Shown here piece by piece: positions 46,605 to 54,257 of a stretch of DNA of 64,000 nt. Every line of letters begins with the position of its first letter. Positions within the stretch are counted from its first letter, which is position 1. The notes beneath the pieces were generated by a model that was not told the DNA's origin, did no database searches, and saw only the letters and a program-made list of their open reading frames with translations. The DNA is taken from the NCBI GenBank assembly GCA_026126205.1, contig JAHCJP010000007.1:62001-126000 (forward strand), given 5' to 3'. This DNA is from Maricaulaceae bacterium. GTDB taxonomy: Bacteria; Pseudomonadota; Alphaproteobacteria; Caulobacterales; Maricaulaceae. The position numbers were made by a program, and so were the translations under genes.

Positions 46605-47231
46605 TCACCCCGTCACGGACAGGGTCAGTTTCCTGATCCGCCCGGCGCGGATCAGGCGCGGTTCGTTCTCACCCTCCGCCTGCACCGCGACGACGGCGTG
46701 ATCGCCGGTCAGGGTGACGGACGTCACCCGGCCCGTCACCGTGTGTTCGTAGGCGTCGAGATCGACATAGGTGAGACGCGCCGGCCCGCCCGCCGTCTTC
46801 GCCTTGCGCAAACCGTCCAGCACCGCCGCCGGCGGAACCGGTTCGTCGGGCGTCGTCAGAAGAGGCTCGGCGGCCAGCCGCCGCACCCGCTCCTCGCCCA
46901 GCGCCGCCTCGAAAGCCCGCATCGCCTCCCGCGCCACCAGCGCCTGTTCGGTGCTGTCAGCATGCGTCAGCAGACGCAGACCGCGCCACGCCGCCTCGGC
47001 CTGCGGCCAGGTCAGCGGCGCCGGCGGCGGCCCGTCGCCCGGGACCAGCACATAGCCCAGCCCCGCCTCGCCGGCGATCGGAAGACCCATGCCGGCCAGC
47101 CGCGCCATGTCACGGTAGACGGTGCGTTCGGAAACCTGGAAGTCGCGCGCCAGTTCGCGCGCCGTCAGCGCCTTGGGCGCGGCGTCCTTCAACGCCCGCA
47201 CCAGACCGACCAGCCGTTGCGACCGGCTCAT
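46605..47231 (-). CDS. YafY/DeoR-type HTH regulator
   Basis: 208 residues from ATG 47231 (MSRSQRLVGLVRALKDAAPK). N-terminal HTH_11 winged helix: LTARELARDFQVSERTVYRDMARLAGMGLPIAGEAGLGYVL (split ~25-65). The C-terminal half is a shortened ligand-sensing region related to WYL regulators (LLTTPDEPVPPAAVLDGLR, ARLTYVDLDAYEHTVTGRV) but lacks an obvious W-Y-L triad. Often these sit beside the gene they control; here the small structured-leader gene is downstream and dapB upstream, so no target is evident. Confidence 0.8.
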   Translation of the reverse strand: MSRSQRLVGLVRALKDAAPKALTARELARDFQVSERTVYRDMARLAGMGLPIAGEAGLGYVLVPGDGPPPAPLTWPQAEAAWRGLRLLTHADSTEQALVAREAMRAFEAALGEERVRRLAAEPLLTTPDEPVPPAAVLDGLRKAKTAGGPARLTYVDLDAYEHTVTGRVTSVTLTGDHAVVAVQAEGENEPRLIRAGRIRKLTLSVTG

Positions 47232-47282
47232 GACAGCTCCTGACAAAACCTGCCGGGACCGTGCTGCGGTTCGGAGCGCCGG

Positions 47283-48101
47283 TCAAGCGCCGCCAATCAC
47301 GTCGGCCATGGTGTAGAGGCCCGCCGGGCGGCCGCGGATCCACAGCGCCGCCGCCAGCGCGCCCTGTGCGAACACCCGCCGGTCATGGGCGCGATGGATG
47401 ATGGTGATTTCCTCCATCTCGGACAGGAAGCGCACGGCGTGCTCGCCGATGACGCCGCCGCCGCGCGTGGAGGAAAAGCCGATGCCGCCCGGCGGCCGCG
47501 GCCCGGTGACGCCGTCGCGGCCGCGGATCGCCACCGCGTCCAGCCGCCGCCCGCGCGCCGCCGCCGCGGCCTCGCCCAGCATCAGCGCCGTCCCCGAGGG
47601 CGCGTCGGCCTTGTAGCGGTGATGGGTTTCCTCGATCTCGACGTCCCAGCCGCTTTCCGGCAGCGCGGCGGCGGCCTGGCGCACCAGCGCCTCGGTCAGC
47701 GCGACGCCGATGGAGAAATTGCGCGCCGCCAGCACCGGCAGGCTGCGGGCCGCGTCGCGCAAGGCGGCGTCTTGCTCGGCGTTCAGCCCGGTGACGCCGG
47801 TGACCAGCGCCGGTCCGCCGCGATCCGCGAAGCGCCGGGCGGCGATCACCGTCAGTTCCGGCGCGCCGGCGTCGATCACCACGTCGGCGCCGGAGGCGGC
47901 GTCCTCCAGCCCCACCATCGCGAACACGCCGAGCCCGCGCAGGCCGGCCAGCTCGCCGAGGTCGATGCCCTCCAGCCCCGATCCGGCGCGGACGACGCCG
48001 CCGGTCAGTTCGCAGCGCTCGTCGTTCATGACGGCGTGAAGCACCGCCCGGCCCAGCCGGCCGCCGGCGCCCAGCACCGCGATGCGCAAAGGCTCAAGCA
48101 T
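47283..48101 (-). CDS. dapB: 4-hydroxy-tetrahydrodipicolinate reductase
   Basis: 272 residues; second dedicated step of the diaminopimelate/lysine route. N-terminal Rossmann motif IAVLGAGGRLGRAVL (GxGGRxG), central NFSIGVALTE, catalytic EIEETHHRYKADAPSGTALMLGEA (split; His-His and Lys), GFSSTRGGGVIGEHAVRF and C-terminal HRAHDRRVFAQGALAAALWI. Complete. Its partner dapF lies 8 kb away in the window. Confidence 0.95.
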   Translation of the reverse strand: MLEPLRIAVLGAGGRLGRAVLHAVMNDERCELTGGVVRAGSGLEGIDLGELAGLRGLGVFAMVGLEDAASGADVVIDAGAPELTVIAARRFADRGGPALVTGVTGLNAEQDAALRDAARSLPVLAARNFSIGVALTEALVRQAAAALPESGWDVEIEETHHRYKADAPSGTALMLGEAAAAARGRRLDAVAIRGRDGVTGPRPPGGIGFSSTRGGGVIGEHAVRFLSEMEEITIIHRAHDRRVFAQGALAAALWIRGRPAGLYTMADVIGGA

Positions 48102-48137
48102 GCGAGACCGCCTTTCCGTCAGCCGTTAAACCGCACT

Positions 48138-50867
48138 CTAGGCCGATCCGCCGTCCGGGGGCGAGGCTTCGCGCCGCGTCATCGGCAGGATCACCCGCTG
48201 ATAGAGCGCGCCGACCGCCATCAGCACCGCGCCCAGCCCCAGGAAGGACAGCGCCCGCCACAGGCCGGTCAGCCCGGCGAGGTCGATAATGAACACTTTC
48301 AGCGTCACGGCCAGCAGCAGCCCCAGCGCCGCATAGCGCAGGCTGGGCCGCTTGCGCAGCACCCCCAGCGCCAGCAGCAGCGCGGCGTAGCCGAGCCAGA
48401 TCGCCGAATAGGTCCAGCCCTCGGCGTCGCCGACCGGGCGGTGGGTCATCTCCAGCCCGTGGAAGGCGAAGCGCGCCTCCAGCGTCAGCCACAGGAACAG
48501 TTTCGCCGCGCCCGCCAGGCCTGCCGCGACGCCCGCCGGCCGCCTTCCCTGGCGGCGCAGCACGATGGCGTAGGCCGCCGCCAGCAGCCCCGGCGCGGCG
48601 TAGGCGGCCAGCAGGCTGTTGAACCCGGCGGCGCCCTGCACGGGCAGTTCGCGCATCCCCCACCAGGGATTGCCCATGATCACCAGCAGCCAAAGACCCT
48701 GCGCCGACGCGGCGAAAACCAGCAACCGCTCCACCCAGCGCGGGGCGAAGGCCAGGTCCGGCCCCAGCCGGGCGCGGATCGCCAGCGCCGCCCCCAGCCA
48801 GGCCGCGGTCTGCAGGCCGATCTCGGTCAGCGAGCGGTAGGGCGCGGACAGGTCGCCGCCATTCACCGCGTGGCGGATCTGCATCGAGACCAGGAACACG
48901 CCGAGGATAAGCGCCCCGGCGATCAACCCCTGGACTACCCGTGAATCCTCTTTCAACCCCCCTATAATCATCTGCCGCCCTGCAAACCATAGCGCTATCG
49001 CCGACCCGCCATAGCCGTAGAGCAGCCAGTTCAGCACCGGCCAGGCCCCGACCTCGTAACCGAAGGCCTCGCCCAGCACGGTCAGCCGCAGCGTCGCCAG
49101 CGCGCCGAAGATCGCCGCGGCGATTTTCAGCGCCTCCACCGACCCTTTCGGCGCCCGCGCCCACAGCCAGGCCGACATCGCCGCCAGCAGCGCGAAACCG
49201 GCGCTCATCCACAACTGGTCGAAGGCGGCGCCCACCGCGATGGCGGCGGCGGCGCTGGCGGCCAGCGCATAGGCCGAGGCCGCGCCGGGCGCGGTTGCGA
49301 ACCCCTTCGGGCCGGAGACCAGCCGCAGCGCGCCCAGCGCCAGGACCCCGGTCAGCGCCGCGGCGGCGGCGCCCCATTCCCAGCGCGTCTCCAGCCCGGT
49401 CAGACGCCAGTAGGCGGCGGCGAGGATCATCACCGGCGCCCCGGCGGCGGCGATCGCCATCGCCGCCTTCACCCGCAGCCGCCCCATCGCCAGCCAGCCG
49501 CCAAGCCCGAACAGGGCGGCGAAGCCGAAACAGGCGGTGAGGAATTCCGGCGTCGACGGTCCGGCGCTGGCGTGGCCCATGAACATCAGCGTCCGCGCCG
49601 CGTCGCCGACCAGCCGCGCCTGGTCCTCCGGCCAGTTCAGCAGCATCAGCGCCGCCATCACCGCGGCGGCGGCGGGCAGGGCGGCGAAGCCCTCGCGCCG
49701 CCAGGCCGCCAGCAGCGCGATCACAGCCAGCGCCGCGGTGGAGACCACGGTCTCCGTCGCGTGCCCGGCCTGCATCGCCAGCAGCACCGACAGCGCCATC
49801 GCCGCCGCGCCGCCGAACCAGGCCCCGACCAGGCCGGTGGGGAAGGGCCACCAGTCCTTCAACGGGCGTTCCACGGGCGGCGGGTCGCCGGCCTGGTCCC
49901 AGGCGAAGGCGATGGCGGCCAGCAGATAGGCGGGCAGGAACAGCGCCAGCGCCCAGGCCTGCGATGCGTTAAAGGCGAAGGCCAGCCAGACCAGCGGCCA
50001 CAGCGCGCCGCCGCCGGCGGCGATCCAGCCGGTCCAGCGCCAGTTCATCAGCCGCGCCACGGCCAGCGCCCCGGCGCAGACCGCGAACACATAGGCGAAC
50101 AGGCCGGCGGCGTTCGGCTCCGGCGAGCCGATCAGCGCCGGGGCGAGCAGCGCGCCGATAAAGCCGAAGGCGGCGATCACCGGCCCGTGCAGCAGCGCCA
50201 GCGCCACCGCGCCCGCCGCCACGGCGGCCAGCAGCACGAAGGCGGCGCCGGCGGGCACAAGCGCGTAGAGGCCGTAGGCGGCGTAGGCGGCGCCGTAAAC
50301 GGTGATCACCCCGGCGGCGGCGAGGGCGGGCGCGGCGGCGGAGGGTTTTTTGTGTTGGGTTTTCTGCGGCCTGCGGCGCAGCCACTCCCCGGCGGCGATC
50401 ATGGCGAGGCCGGCGGCGGCGGCGGCGATCACCCGCGCCGCGGGGCCGAGCAGGCCATAATCCAGCGCCGTCTTGACCAGGAAGGCGCCGCCCAGCGCCA
50501 GCGCCACGGCGGCCAGCCAGATCAGCCAGTTGCCGGCCAGCGACGCCTCCAGCGCCGCGAAGGCGCCGCGGCGCTCCCCGGCCTGCGGCGGTGGCGGCGG
50601 CGCGGCGGCGGCGGTCGCCGCGGCGGGCGCGGCTGCGGTGAGCGGCACCGGTTCCGGCGCCGGCGCGGGTTCAGGCGCAGGTTCAGGCGCGGGCGGCGCC
50701 GGCTTCGGTGCATGCCTGAGGCCGTCTTCCAGCGCATTCATCCGCCGTTCGATGGCGTACAGCCGGTTGAAGACGCCGTTGAGGCGGAAGATCACGATCC
50801 AGCCGAACAGGGCGCCCAGCGCCACGAAGGCGAAAACCAGCAGGCCGATAACCGCCAGACTCTCCAT
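48138..50867 (-). CDS. Very large DUF2339 polytopic membrane protein
   Basis: 909 residues. An N-terminal TM helix and coiled segment (FNRLYAIERRMNALEDGLR) are followed by a Pro/Ala/Glu-rich linker (~55-95) and then more than twenty hydrophobic segments. The DUF2339 hallmark is ASLAGNWLIWLAAVALALGG and FLVKTALDYGLLGPAARVI (~110-145). Function unknown; family members are proposed to be envelope or transport proteins. The repeated alanine/glycine-rich composition creates many long antisense open frames that should be ignored. Its upstream side borders the RHS island. Confidence 0.88.
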   Translation of the reverse strand: MESLAVIGLLVFAFVALGALFGWIVIFRLNGVFNRLYAIERRMNALEDGLRHAPKPAPPAPEPAPEPAPAPEPVPLTAAAPAAATAAAAPPPPPQAGERRGAFAALEASLAGNWLIWLAAVALALGGAFLVKTALDYGLLGPAARVIAAAAAGLAMIAAGEWLRRRPQKTQHKKPSAAAPALAAAGVITVYGAAYAAYGLYALVPAGAAFVLLAAVAAGAVALALLHGPVIAAFGFIGALLAPALIGSPEPNAAGLFAYVFAVCAGALAVARLMNWRWTGWIAAGGGALWPLVWLAFAFNASQAWALALFLPAYLLAAIAFAWDQAGDPPPVERPLKDWWPFPTGLVGAWFGGAAAMALSVLLAMQAGHATETVVSTAALAVIALLAAWRREGFAALPAAAAVMAALMLLNWPEDQARLVGDAARTLMFMGHASAGPSTPEFLTACFGFAALFGLGGWLAMGRLRVKAAMAIAAAGAPVMILAAAYWRLTGLETRWEWGAAAAALTGVLALGALRLVSGPKGFATAPGAASAYALAASAAAAIAVGAAFDQLWMSAGFALLAAMSAWLWARAPKGSVEALKIAAAIFGALATLRLTVLGEAFGYEVGAWPVLNWLLYGYGGSAIALWFAGRQMIIGGLKEDSRVVQGLIAGALILGVFLVSMQIRHAVNGGDLSAPYRSLTEIGLQTAAWLGAALAIRARLGPDLAFAPRWVERLLVFAASAQGLWLLVIMGNPWWGMRELPVQGAAGFNSLLAAYAAPGLLAAAYAIVLRRQGRRPAGVAAGLAGAAKLFLWLTLEARFAFHGLEMTHRPVGDAEGWTYSAIWLGYAALLLALGVLRKRPSLRYAALGLLLAVTLKVFIIDLAGLTGLWRALSFLGLGAVLMAVGALYQRVILPMTRREASPPDGGSA

Positions 50868-51043
50868 GCCCGCCCCCGATCTTCGCCTCTGGCGCGAACT
50901 CTAGGCGCGCGAACGCAAGGCGCAAGCGGTTTGAGGGGGCTCCGGGGCGCGCGCGTTGAATCGGCTCACGCGCCCATGCTTCTGCGGTAAATTGCGAGTA
51001 GACTGCCGCCCGGCCAGATCAGAGGGGGCGTTCGCCCGGCGCC

Positions 51044-51085
51044 GACAATGCCGGATATTTCGGCTACACTGGGTGTATGTGGCTC
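51044..51085 (+). pseudogene. RHS-core remnant 0
   Basis: In one frame the 42 nt read DNAGYFGYTGCMWL, which matches the RHS-core phrase GNAGRFGYTGQMWI/L found about 1 kb further right. The reading is followed soon by a stop. This tiny fragment lies directly before a low-GC ORF, as expected for a displaced RHS cassette. Confidence 0.55.
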
Positions 51086-51126
51086 GCCAAGCTGATCCTC
51101 GGATGGAATATGGAAGGGCTTCGCAT

Positions 51127-51486
51127 ATGATAAGGGTCAAAGAGCGCGTTGCTTTTTTATTTGGAAATCGCGTTTTTGATTACCCTATTGCGGCGTTTAT
51201 ATTTTCAGAAACTTTAATACTGCTATCTTTATTGATTTTCTTTGTTCATGTCGTATTTTTTAGCACAGGTGATTATTTGGTCATTTATAACTCCACCCTT
51301 GATTTGAGTATTGTCAGACCAATTTCGCTAGGGTCAGCCCTTCTCTGCATGCTTGTCAGCACAATGGTTCGGAATAAATTTGGCAAAGAAGTCGAGAAAA
51401 ATAAAGAGAAGGTTATTTTATCACCGGGTTTCGGTTTTATGCCAATTATTTTATTTATATCCTTTGTGTACATTTCATTTATGTGA
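51127..51486 (+). CDS. Low-GC small membrane protein, possible orphan immunity
   Basis: 119 residues from ATG 51127, with GGAAGGG about 9 nt upstream. Low GC, unlike its surroundings. Three hydrophobic segments: ~17-45, ~65-82 and ~103-119, separated by short charged loops (NKFGKEVEKNKEKVI). It is flanked by RHS fragments on both sides (51044-51085 and 51502-51545), the arrangement of a displaced RHS tip whose toxin part has been lost and whose immunity gene remains. No family recognised; immunity role is inferred from context alone. Confidence 0.6.
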   Translation: MIRVKERVAFLFGNRVFDYPIAAFIFSETLILLSLLIFFVHVVFFSTGDYLVIYNSTLDLSIVRPISLGSALLCMLVSTMVRNKFGKEVEKNKEKVILSPGFGFMPIILFISFVYISFM

Positions 51487-51501
51487 TAAGTGGTTGAGGA
51501 A

Positions 51502-51545
51502 TTGGCGCTGACCCGCGGCAATGGCGTGGTGACCTCATACGCAGG
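51502..51545 (+). pseudogene. RHS YD-repeat remnant 1
   Basis: The reading frame gives LALTRGNGVVTSYA, near-identical to QLERGNGVVTSYAYDAA in remnant 2 at 53.7 kb; at DNA level GCGGCAATGGCGTXGTXACCTCATACGC is shared with two differences. It starts 16 bp after the low-GC ORF. Confidence 0.6.
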
Positions 51546-51565
51546 CCAAGTTCGCCGCCTTGTTA

Positions 51566-51838
51566 TTAAGTGTCGGCCATAAAGCGCTCCACCATGGATT
51601 TTCTTGCCGATGAAGGCGTGTAATAACCTCGCTCCCAGTCGCGGTAGCTCCACTGGTTTGTTCCAATCATGGCGGCGGCCTCGGCCTGCGTCAGGCCCAG
51701 AGCCTTGCGTTTGCGGTAAAAGGCGCAGGGCGAGGCCGGGCAGGCCTGCTTCCTTGGGATAAAGCTTTCGCACCTTAAGGCGCACGGCCCGGGGCTGGAC
51801 GCGCCGCTGGTGCGCTGGCAGGGCTCGACGCTGACCAC
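51566..51838 (-). CDS. Possible Xre-type HTH protein or fragment
   Basis: 90-codon frame whose last ~50 residues read FYRKRKALGLTQAEAAAMIG, then TNQWSYRDWERGYYTP and a short tail: a clear HTH_3/Xre pattern. The first ~40 residues are not convincing and overlap the RHS core remnant on the other strand, so either the gene starts internally with a non-standard codon or it is a 3' remnant. HTH regulators of this size accompany toxin-antitoxin genes, but no partner is visible. Confidence 0.35.
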   Translation of the reverse strand: MVSVEPCQRTSGASSPGPCALRCESFIPRKQACPASPCAFYRKRKALGLTQAEAAAMIGTNQWSYRDWERGYYTPSSARKSMVERFMADT

Positions 51839-51859
51839 GCGGCGCTGGCTGATCGCCGC

Positions 51860-51887
51860 CCCCGGATCGCGCGGCGCGCGTCCGGGG
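51860..51887. repeat. REP-like palindrome inserted in the RHS core (1)
   Basis: CCCCGGA and TCCGGGG enclose 14 nt (tcgcgcggcgcgcg). Followed by CAGGCTC, as in the copy at 42195. It interrupts the core between TTRRWLIA and RGSVIGE and shifts the frame. Confidence 0.75.
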
Positions 51888-52031
51888 CAGGCTCATGCGC
51901 GGCTCGGTGATCGGGGAGAGCAATGATTCCGGCTCGCTGGTGCAGACCAACACCTATGACGAATACGGAAACCCCGGCTCAGGAAACGCCGGGCGCTTCG
52001 GCTACAGTCTGTCTTGCTTTCGCCCGTCCTC

Positions 52032-52052
52032 GCCCCGGACATGATCCGGGGC
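52032..52052. repeat. REP-like palindrome inserted in the RHS core (2)
   Basis: GCCCCGGA-catga-TCCGGGGC, an 8-bp stem with a 5-nt loop. The surrounding ~60-70 nt separate GRFGY from QMWIEGAG, where intact RHS cores read FGYTGQMW. The frame is kept but a TGA is introduced. Confidence 0.75.
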
Positions 52053-52143
52053 TGCGGGCGCGGCGGGGCAGATGTGGATCGAGGGCGCCGGGGTCTATCA
52101 CTACCGCAACCGCGCCTATCATCCCGGCCTCGGCGTTCGCCGG

Positions 52144-52168
52144 GGATTCGATCCCCCGGATCGAATCC
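52144..52168. repeat. REP-like palindrome inserted in the RHS core (3)
   Basis: GGATTCGAT-cccccgg-ATCGAATCC, a 9-bp stem. The insert separates YHPGLG from LQTDSIGQ, where intact cores read YHPGLGRFLQTD, and shifts the frame. Confidence 0.75.
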
Positions 52169-52273
52169 TGATCCGGCTCACTCCTGCAGACCGACTCCAT
52201 CGGCCAGGCCGGAGGGCTGAACCTCTACGCCTATGTCGGCAACGACCCCATAAACTTCACCGATCCGTGGGGG

Positions 52274-52936
52274 TTGAGTAGGGCAAGCAGGGGAAGATGC
52301 GACCCAACGACTGGGCGCAACACTGTGACAGGAGTTAGGTGTTCGATTGTCTATGGCGCTCGAAACGTGGTAATTTATTCGAACGTCTTCTCTGGAGGAG
52401 GTGGGGGCAAAGGCGGAGGCAACCAATCTGGAGACTGGAGAGATGAAGCGCCTTCTTGCGAGCACGATCAAATAAGACTTTCACGCTACCTTGATCCACT
52501 CGCAGTTCCAAACGCTATTGATAGCGCAATCTCCCAGACCACGCTTTTAGATTTGGTTCAAGGAAAAGCAGGTAACAATGTGAGCGGGCATGAGCGATAT
52601 ACATATACACAAGTTGGCTGGGTAGATCACCGACATGTGGTAAGCTCCGCTCACAACCCGTTATCGAATGTGCCTCTTTCAGGGTACTTTCTTGGTTTGG
52701 GCCTTGAAACAAAGCAGCTATTCTCATCAAATCCAAATCATCGAGAATCTGCGTTTCAACCTGAAGGCCTCCGGTCAAACCTGATCGGTTCAATGGCCTA
52801 TGCTCGACATGCAACTGAAGAAATATCAATTGGACAAGCAACATTTAATATTATTGATGAAATTGGGGCCATCGGCAGAGCAGAAGTGGTTGATACTTTG
52901 AGAAGGGCGCCAACATGCGTTACGGGCAATCGATGA
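52274..52936 (+). CDS. Variable C-terminal (toxin-like) domain of the RHS gene
   Basis: The frame is open from about 52184, entering with the RHS-core ending LNLYAYVGN and DPINFTDPWG, so this is the polymorphic C-terminus that normally follows the DPxG motif. A TTG at 52274 marks the boundary. Residues after it: a Gly-rich link (SGGGGGKGGG), a helix with RYLDPLAVPNAIDSAI, then a compact domain with SGHERYTYTQVGWVDHRHVV, LGLGLETKQLFSS and ESAFQPEGLRSNLIGS. The GWVDxRHV and SAFxPEGLRSN blocks look like an enzymatic core, but I cannot place the family. GC falls sharply after the core. Whether it is still expressed without an intact RHS shell is doubtful. Confidence 0.65.
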   Translation: MSRASRGRCDPTTGRNTVTGVRCSIVYGARNVVIYSNVFSGGGGGKGGGNQSGDWRDEAPSCEHDQIRLSRYLDPLAVPNAIDSAISQTTLLDLVQGKAGNNVSGHERYTYTQVGWVDHRHVVSSAHNPLSNVPLSGYFLGLGLETKQLFSSNPNHRESAFQPEGLRSNLIGSMAYARHATEEISIGQATFNIIDEIGAIGRAEVVDTLRRAPTCVTGNR

Positions 52937-53433
52937 TTATATTGATTATAAGTACCAGTGCGATTTTTATCCCAACTGGTTGCGTCGAACGGTGCGAGAG
53001 TGTCAACATCGACATTTCATTAGATATGTTATCTGTGGATGCTGAAAATAATGAATACGTTTTTATGGTAAGTATTGTGCCTTCTAATAACTATACAATA
53101 CGATACAACCGCACCATAATGGAACGCTTTAGCATCTTTTCGTGGAATAACGACTTTACCTACACACCTAGCATTGTAGATGAGAATATTCGAAATGCAA
53201 ATCAAGAGATTCATATAGAGGTGGGATCAGCATATGTCTTTAATTTTACAATGAAATTATCAGAAGACAGGCGATTGTTGATCATTGATGGCTTCGCACA
53301 AGCTGAGTTAAGCGGGGATGAGGTTGTCGAATTTGCTGTTATTTATAGCAATGACGACTCTTCACTATGCAGCGATAAATCGTACATTTCAAATCATATT
53401 TCTTTTCAATTGAGCGACGTTGGTGGGTTGTAA
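52915..53433 (+). CDS. Putative immunity lipoprotein paired with the RHS C-terminus
   Basis: 172 residues; the start overlaps the toxin-like gene by 22 bp, with GAAGGG 7 nt before the ATG. Low GC. Signal sequence MIILIISTSAIFIPTGC with a lipobox-like Cys (~23), then a beta-rich domain (VNIDISLDMLSVDAENNEYVF, YTIRYNRTIMERFSIFSW, LIIDGFAQAELSGDEVVEFAVIYSN split) ending in a Cys-containing strand. Position right behind an RHS C-terminal domain, overlap and foreign composition match toxin/immunity pairs. A lipoprotein immunity protein would imply that the toxin acts in the periplasm or envelope; this is inference. Confidence 0.65.
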   Translation: MRYGQSMIILIISTSAIFIPTGCVERCESVNIDISLDMLSVDAENNEYVFMVSIVPSNNYTIRYNRTIMERFSIFSWNNDFTYTPSIVDENIRNANQEIHIEVGSAYVFNFTMKLSEDRRLLIIDGFAQAELSGDEVVEFAVIYSNDDSSLCSDKSYISNHISFQLSDVGGL

Positions 53434-53511
53434 AAGAAACATGCGCTTTATGGACTACCCGTGTCGCGGAAGGGGCAGGACGAACGAATATTGTTGGCTT
53501 TCGGGCAGGTA

Positions 53512-53757
53512 ATATCGCCCTTTGGCACGGTGAGCTATCAGTATGACGCCGCCGGGCGGCGGACGCGGATGACCTGGCCGGGCGGACTGTGGGTCAGCTA
53601 CGAATACTTGGTCACCGGCGAGATCACTCATATCCGCGAATACGGCGCCAGCTCCGGCGCGGGCGTGCTGGCGGCCTATTCCTACGACAACCATGGGCGG
53701 ATGACGCAACTGGAGCGCGGCAATGGCGTCGTCACCTCATACGCCTACGACGCCGCC
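53512..53757 (+). pseudogene. RHS YD-repeat remnant 2
   Basis: A stretch of about 80 codons reads SPFGTVSYQYDAAGRRTRMTW, PGGLWVSYEYLVTGEITHIRE, YGASSGAGVLAAYSYDNHGR and MTQLERGNGVVTSYAYDAA: three or more YD repeats typical of RHS proteins, without start, plug or core. The frame is open from a GTG at 53461 and runs straight into the ptsH fossil, so it is a truncated cassette, not a functional gene. Confidence 0.75.
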
Positions 53758-53763
53758 CTCCCC

Positions 53764-53814
53764 CTAATCCGCCTCCTCGAAGCCGGATTCGACGAGGGCG
53801 GCGAGGGCGCGGGC
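53764..53814 (-). pseudogene. Fossil copy of the ptsH 3' end
   Basis: On the minus strand it reads ...VESGFEEAD followed by TAG, aligning with the last residues ...VEAGFEESD and TGA of the intact HPr gene at 54258. About 46 of 49 nt agree between 53766-53814 and 54260-54308. The copy has its own stop codon and ends abruptly after GAGGGCGCGGGC. Confidence 0.8.
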
Positions 53815-53989
53815 GGAAGGGGTGTGGTCAGCAGCGGTTCGCCGCGTTGAACAGGCTCACGAAATCTGGAAGCTGGCGGCGTGCTGTCGTTTGCATTGCC
53901 CGGAGGGGGCGTTCGGGGCGGTCTGGGGGTCAGCAGAACCTGCACCCGTGGTGTTGAAACGGGGCGGCATAAAGTTGGCGGAGGCCGGT

Positions 53990-54172
53990 GTGAGTAAGTG
54001 GTTTTACATTAAAATAGCTATTTTCTTTGGCTACACTTTTGCCTCGGGGGCAATAGCGCTTTTCATGATAATTGGCAGATCAAGAGATGATCCTATGATA
54101 GATATTGTAACACTTTCTTGGCTCGCTATTACGTCTATAGTTGTTATATGGCTAATAAAGCCCGTGCGGTAG
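53990..54172 (+). CDS. Low-GC two-TM small protein, possible orphan immunity
   Basis: 60 residues from GTG 53990, with GGAGG spaced 5 nt; a longer reading from 53822 would cover GC-rich debris. Two hydrophobic segments: FYIKIAIFFGYTFASGAIALF (split ~5-25) and TLSWLAITSIVVIWLI (~42-57), separated by GRSRDDPMID. Base composition contrasts with the flanks. Sits between the ptsH fossil and RHS remnant 3, like the ORF at 51127. Immunity role inferred from context only. Confidence 0.5.
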   Translation: MSKWFYIKIAIFFGYTFASGAIALFMIIGRSRDDPMIDIVTLSWLAITSIVVIWLIKPVR

Positions 54173-54196
54173 CGGAATAGTCTTTCATCCCGCCGC

Positions 54197-54250
54197 CGCT
54201 CGGGCGAGTGGATCGTCAACAGCTATGACCATCCCGGCCAGCGGACTGGG
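54197..54250 (+). pseudogene. RHS YD-repeat remnant 3
   Basis: Reads SGEWIVNSYDHPGQRTGQA, resembling a single YD-type repeat. It ends within 8 bp of the ptsH stop codon. Too short to stand alone; accepted because of the neighbouring fragments. Confidence 0.45.
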
Positions 54251-54257
54251 CAAGCAA

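Larger units (their letters stand above)
51786..52183 (+). pseudogene. RHS repeat-associated core, broken by three palindrome insertions
   Basis: Pieced together across frames it gives GPGLDAPLVRWQGSTLTTRRW, GSVIGESNDSGSLVQTNTYD, EYGNPGSGNAGRFGY, QMWIEGAGVYHYRNRAYHPG and (after the third insertion) LQTDSIGQAGGLNLYAYVGN. That is the canonical RHS core order. Between consecutive pieces lie palindromic inserts around 51858-51894, 51995-52068 and 52132-52183. The first and third change the frame; the second brings a TGA. The core is therefore not translatable as one protein. Confidence 0.8.
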
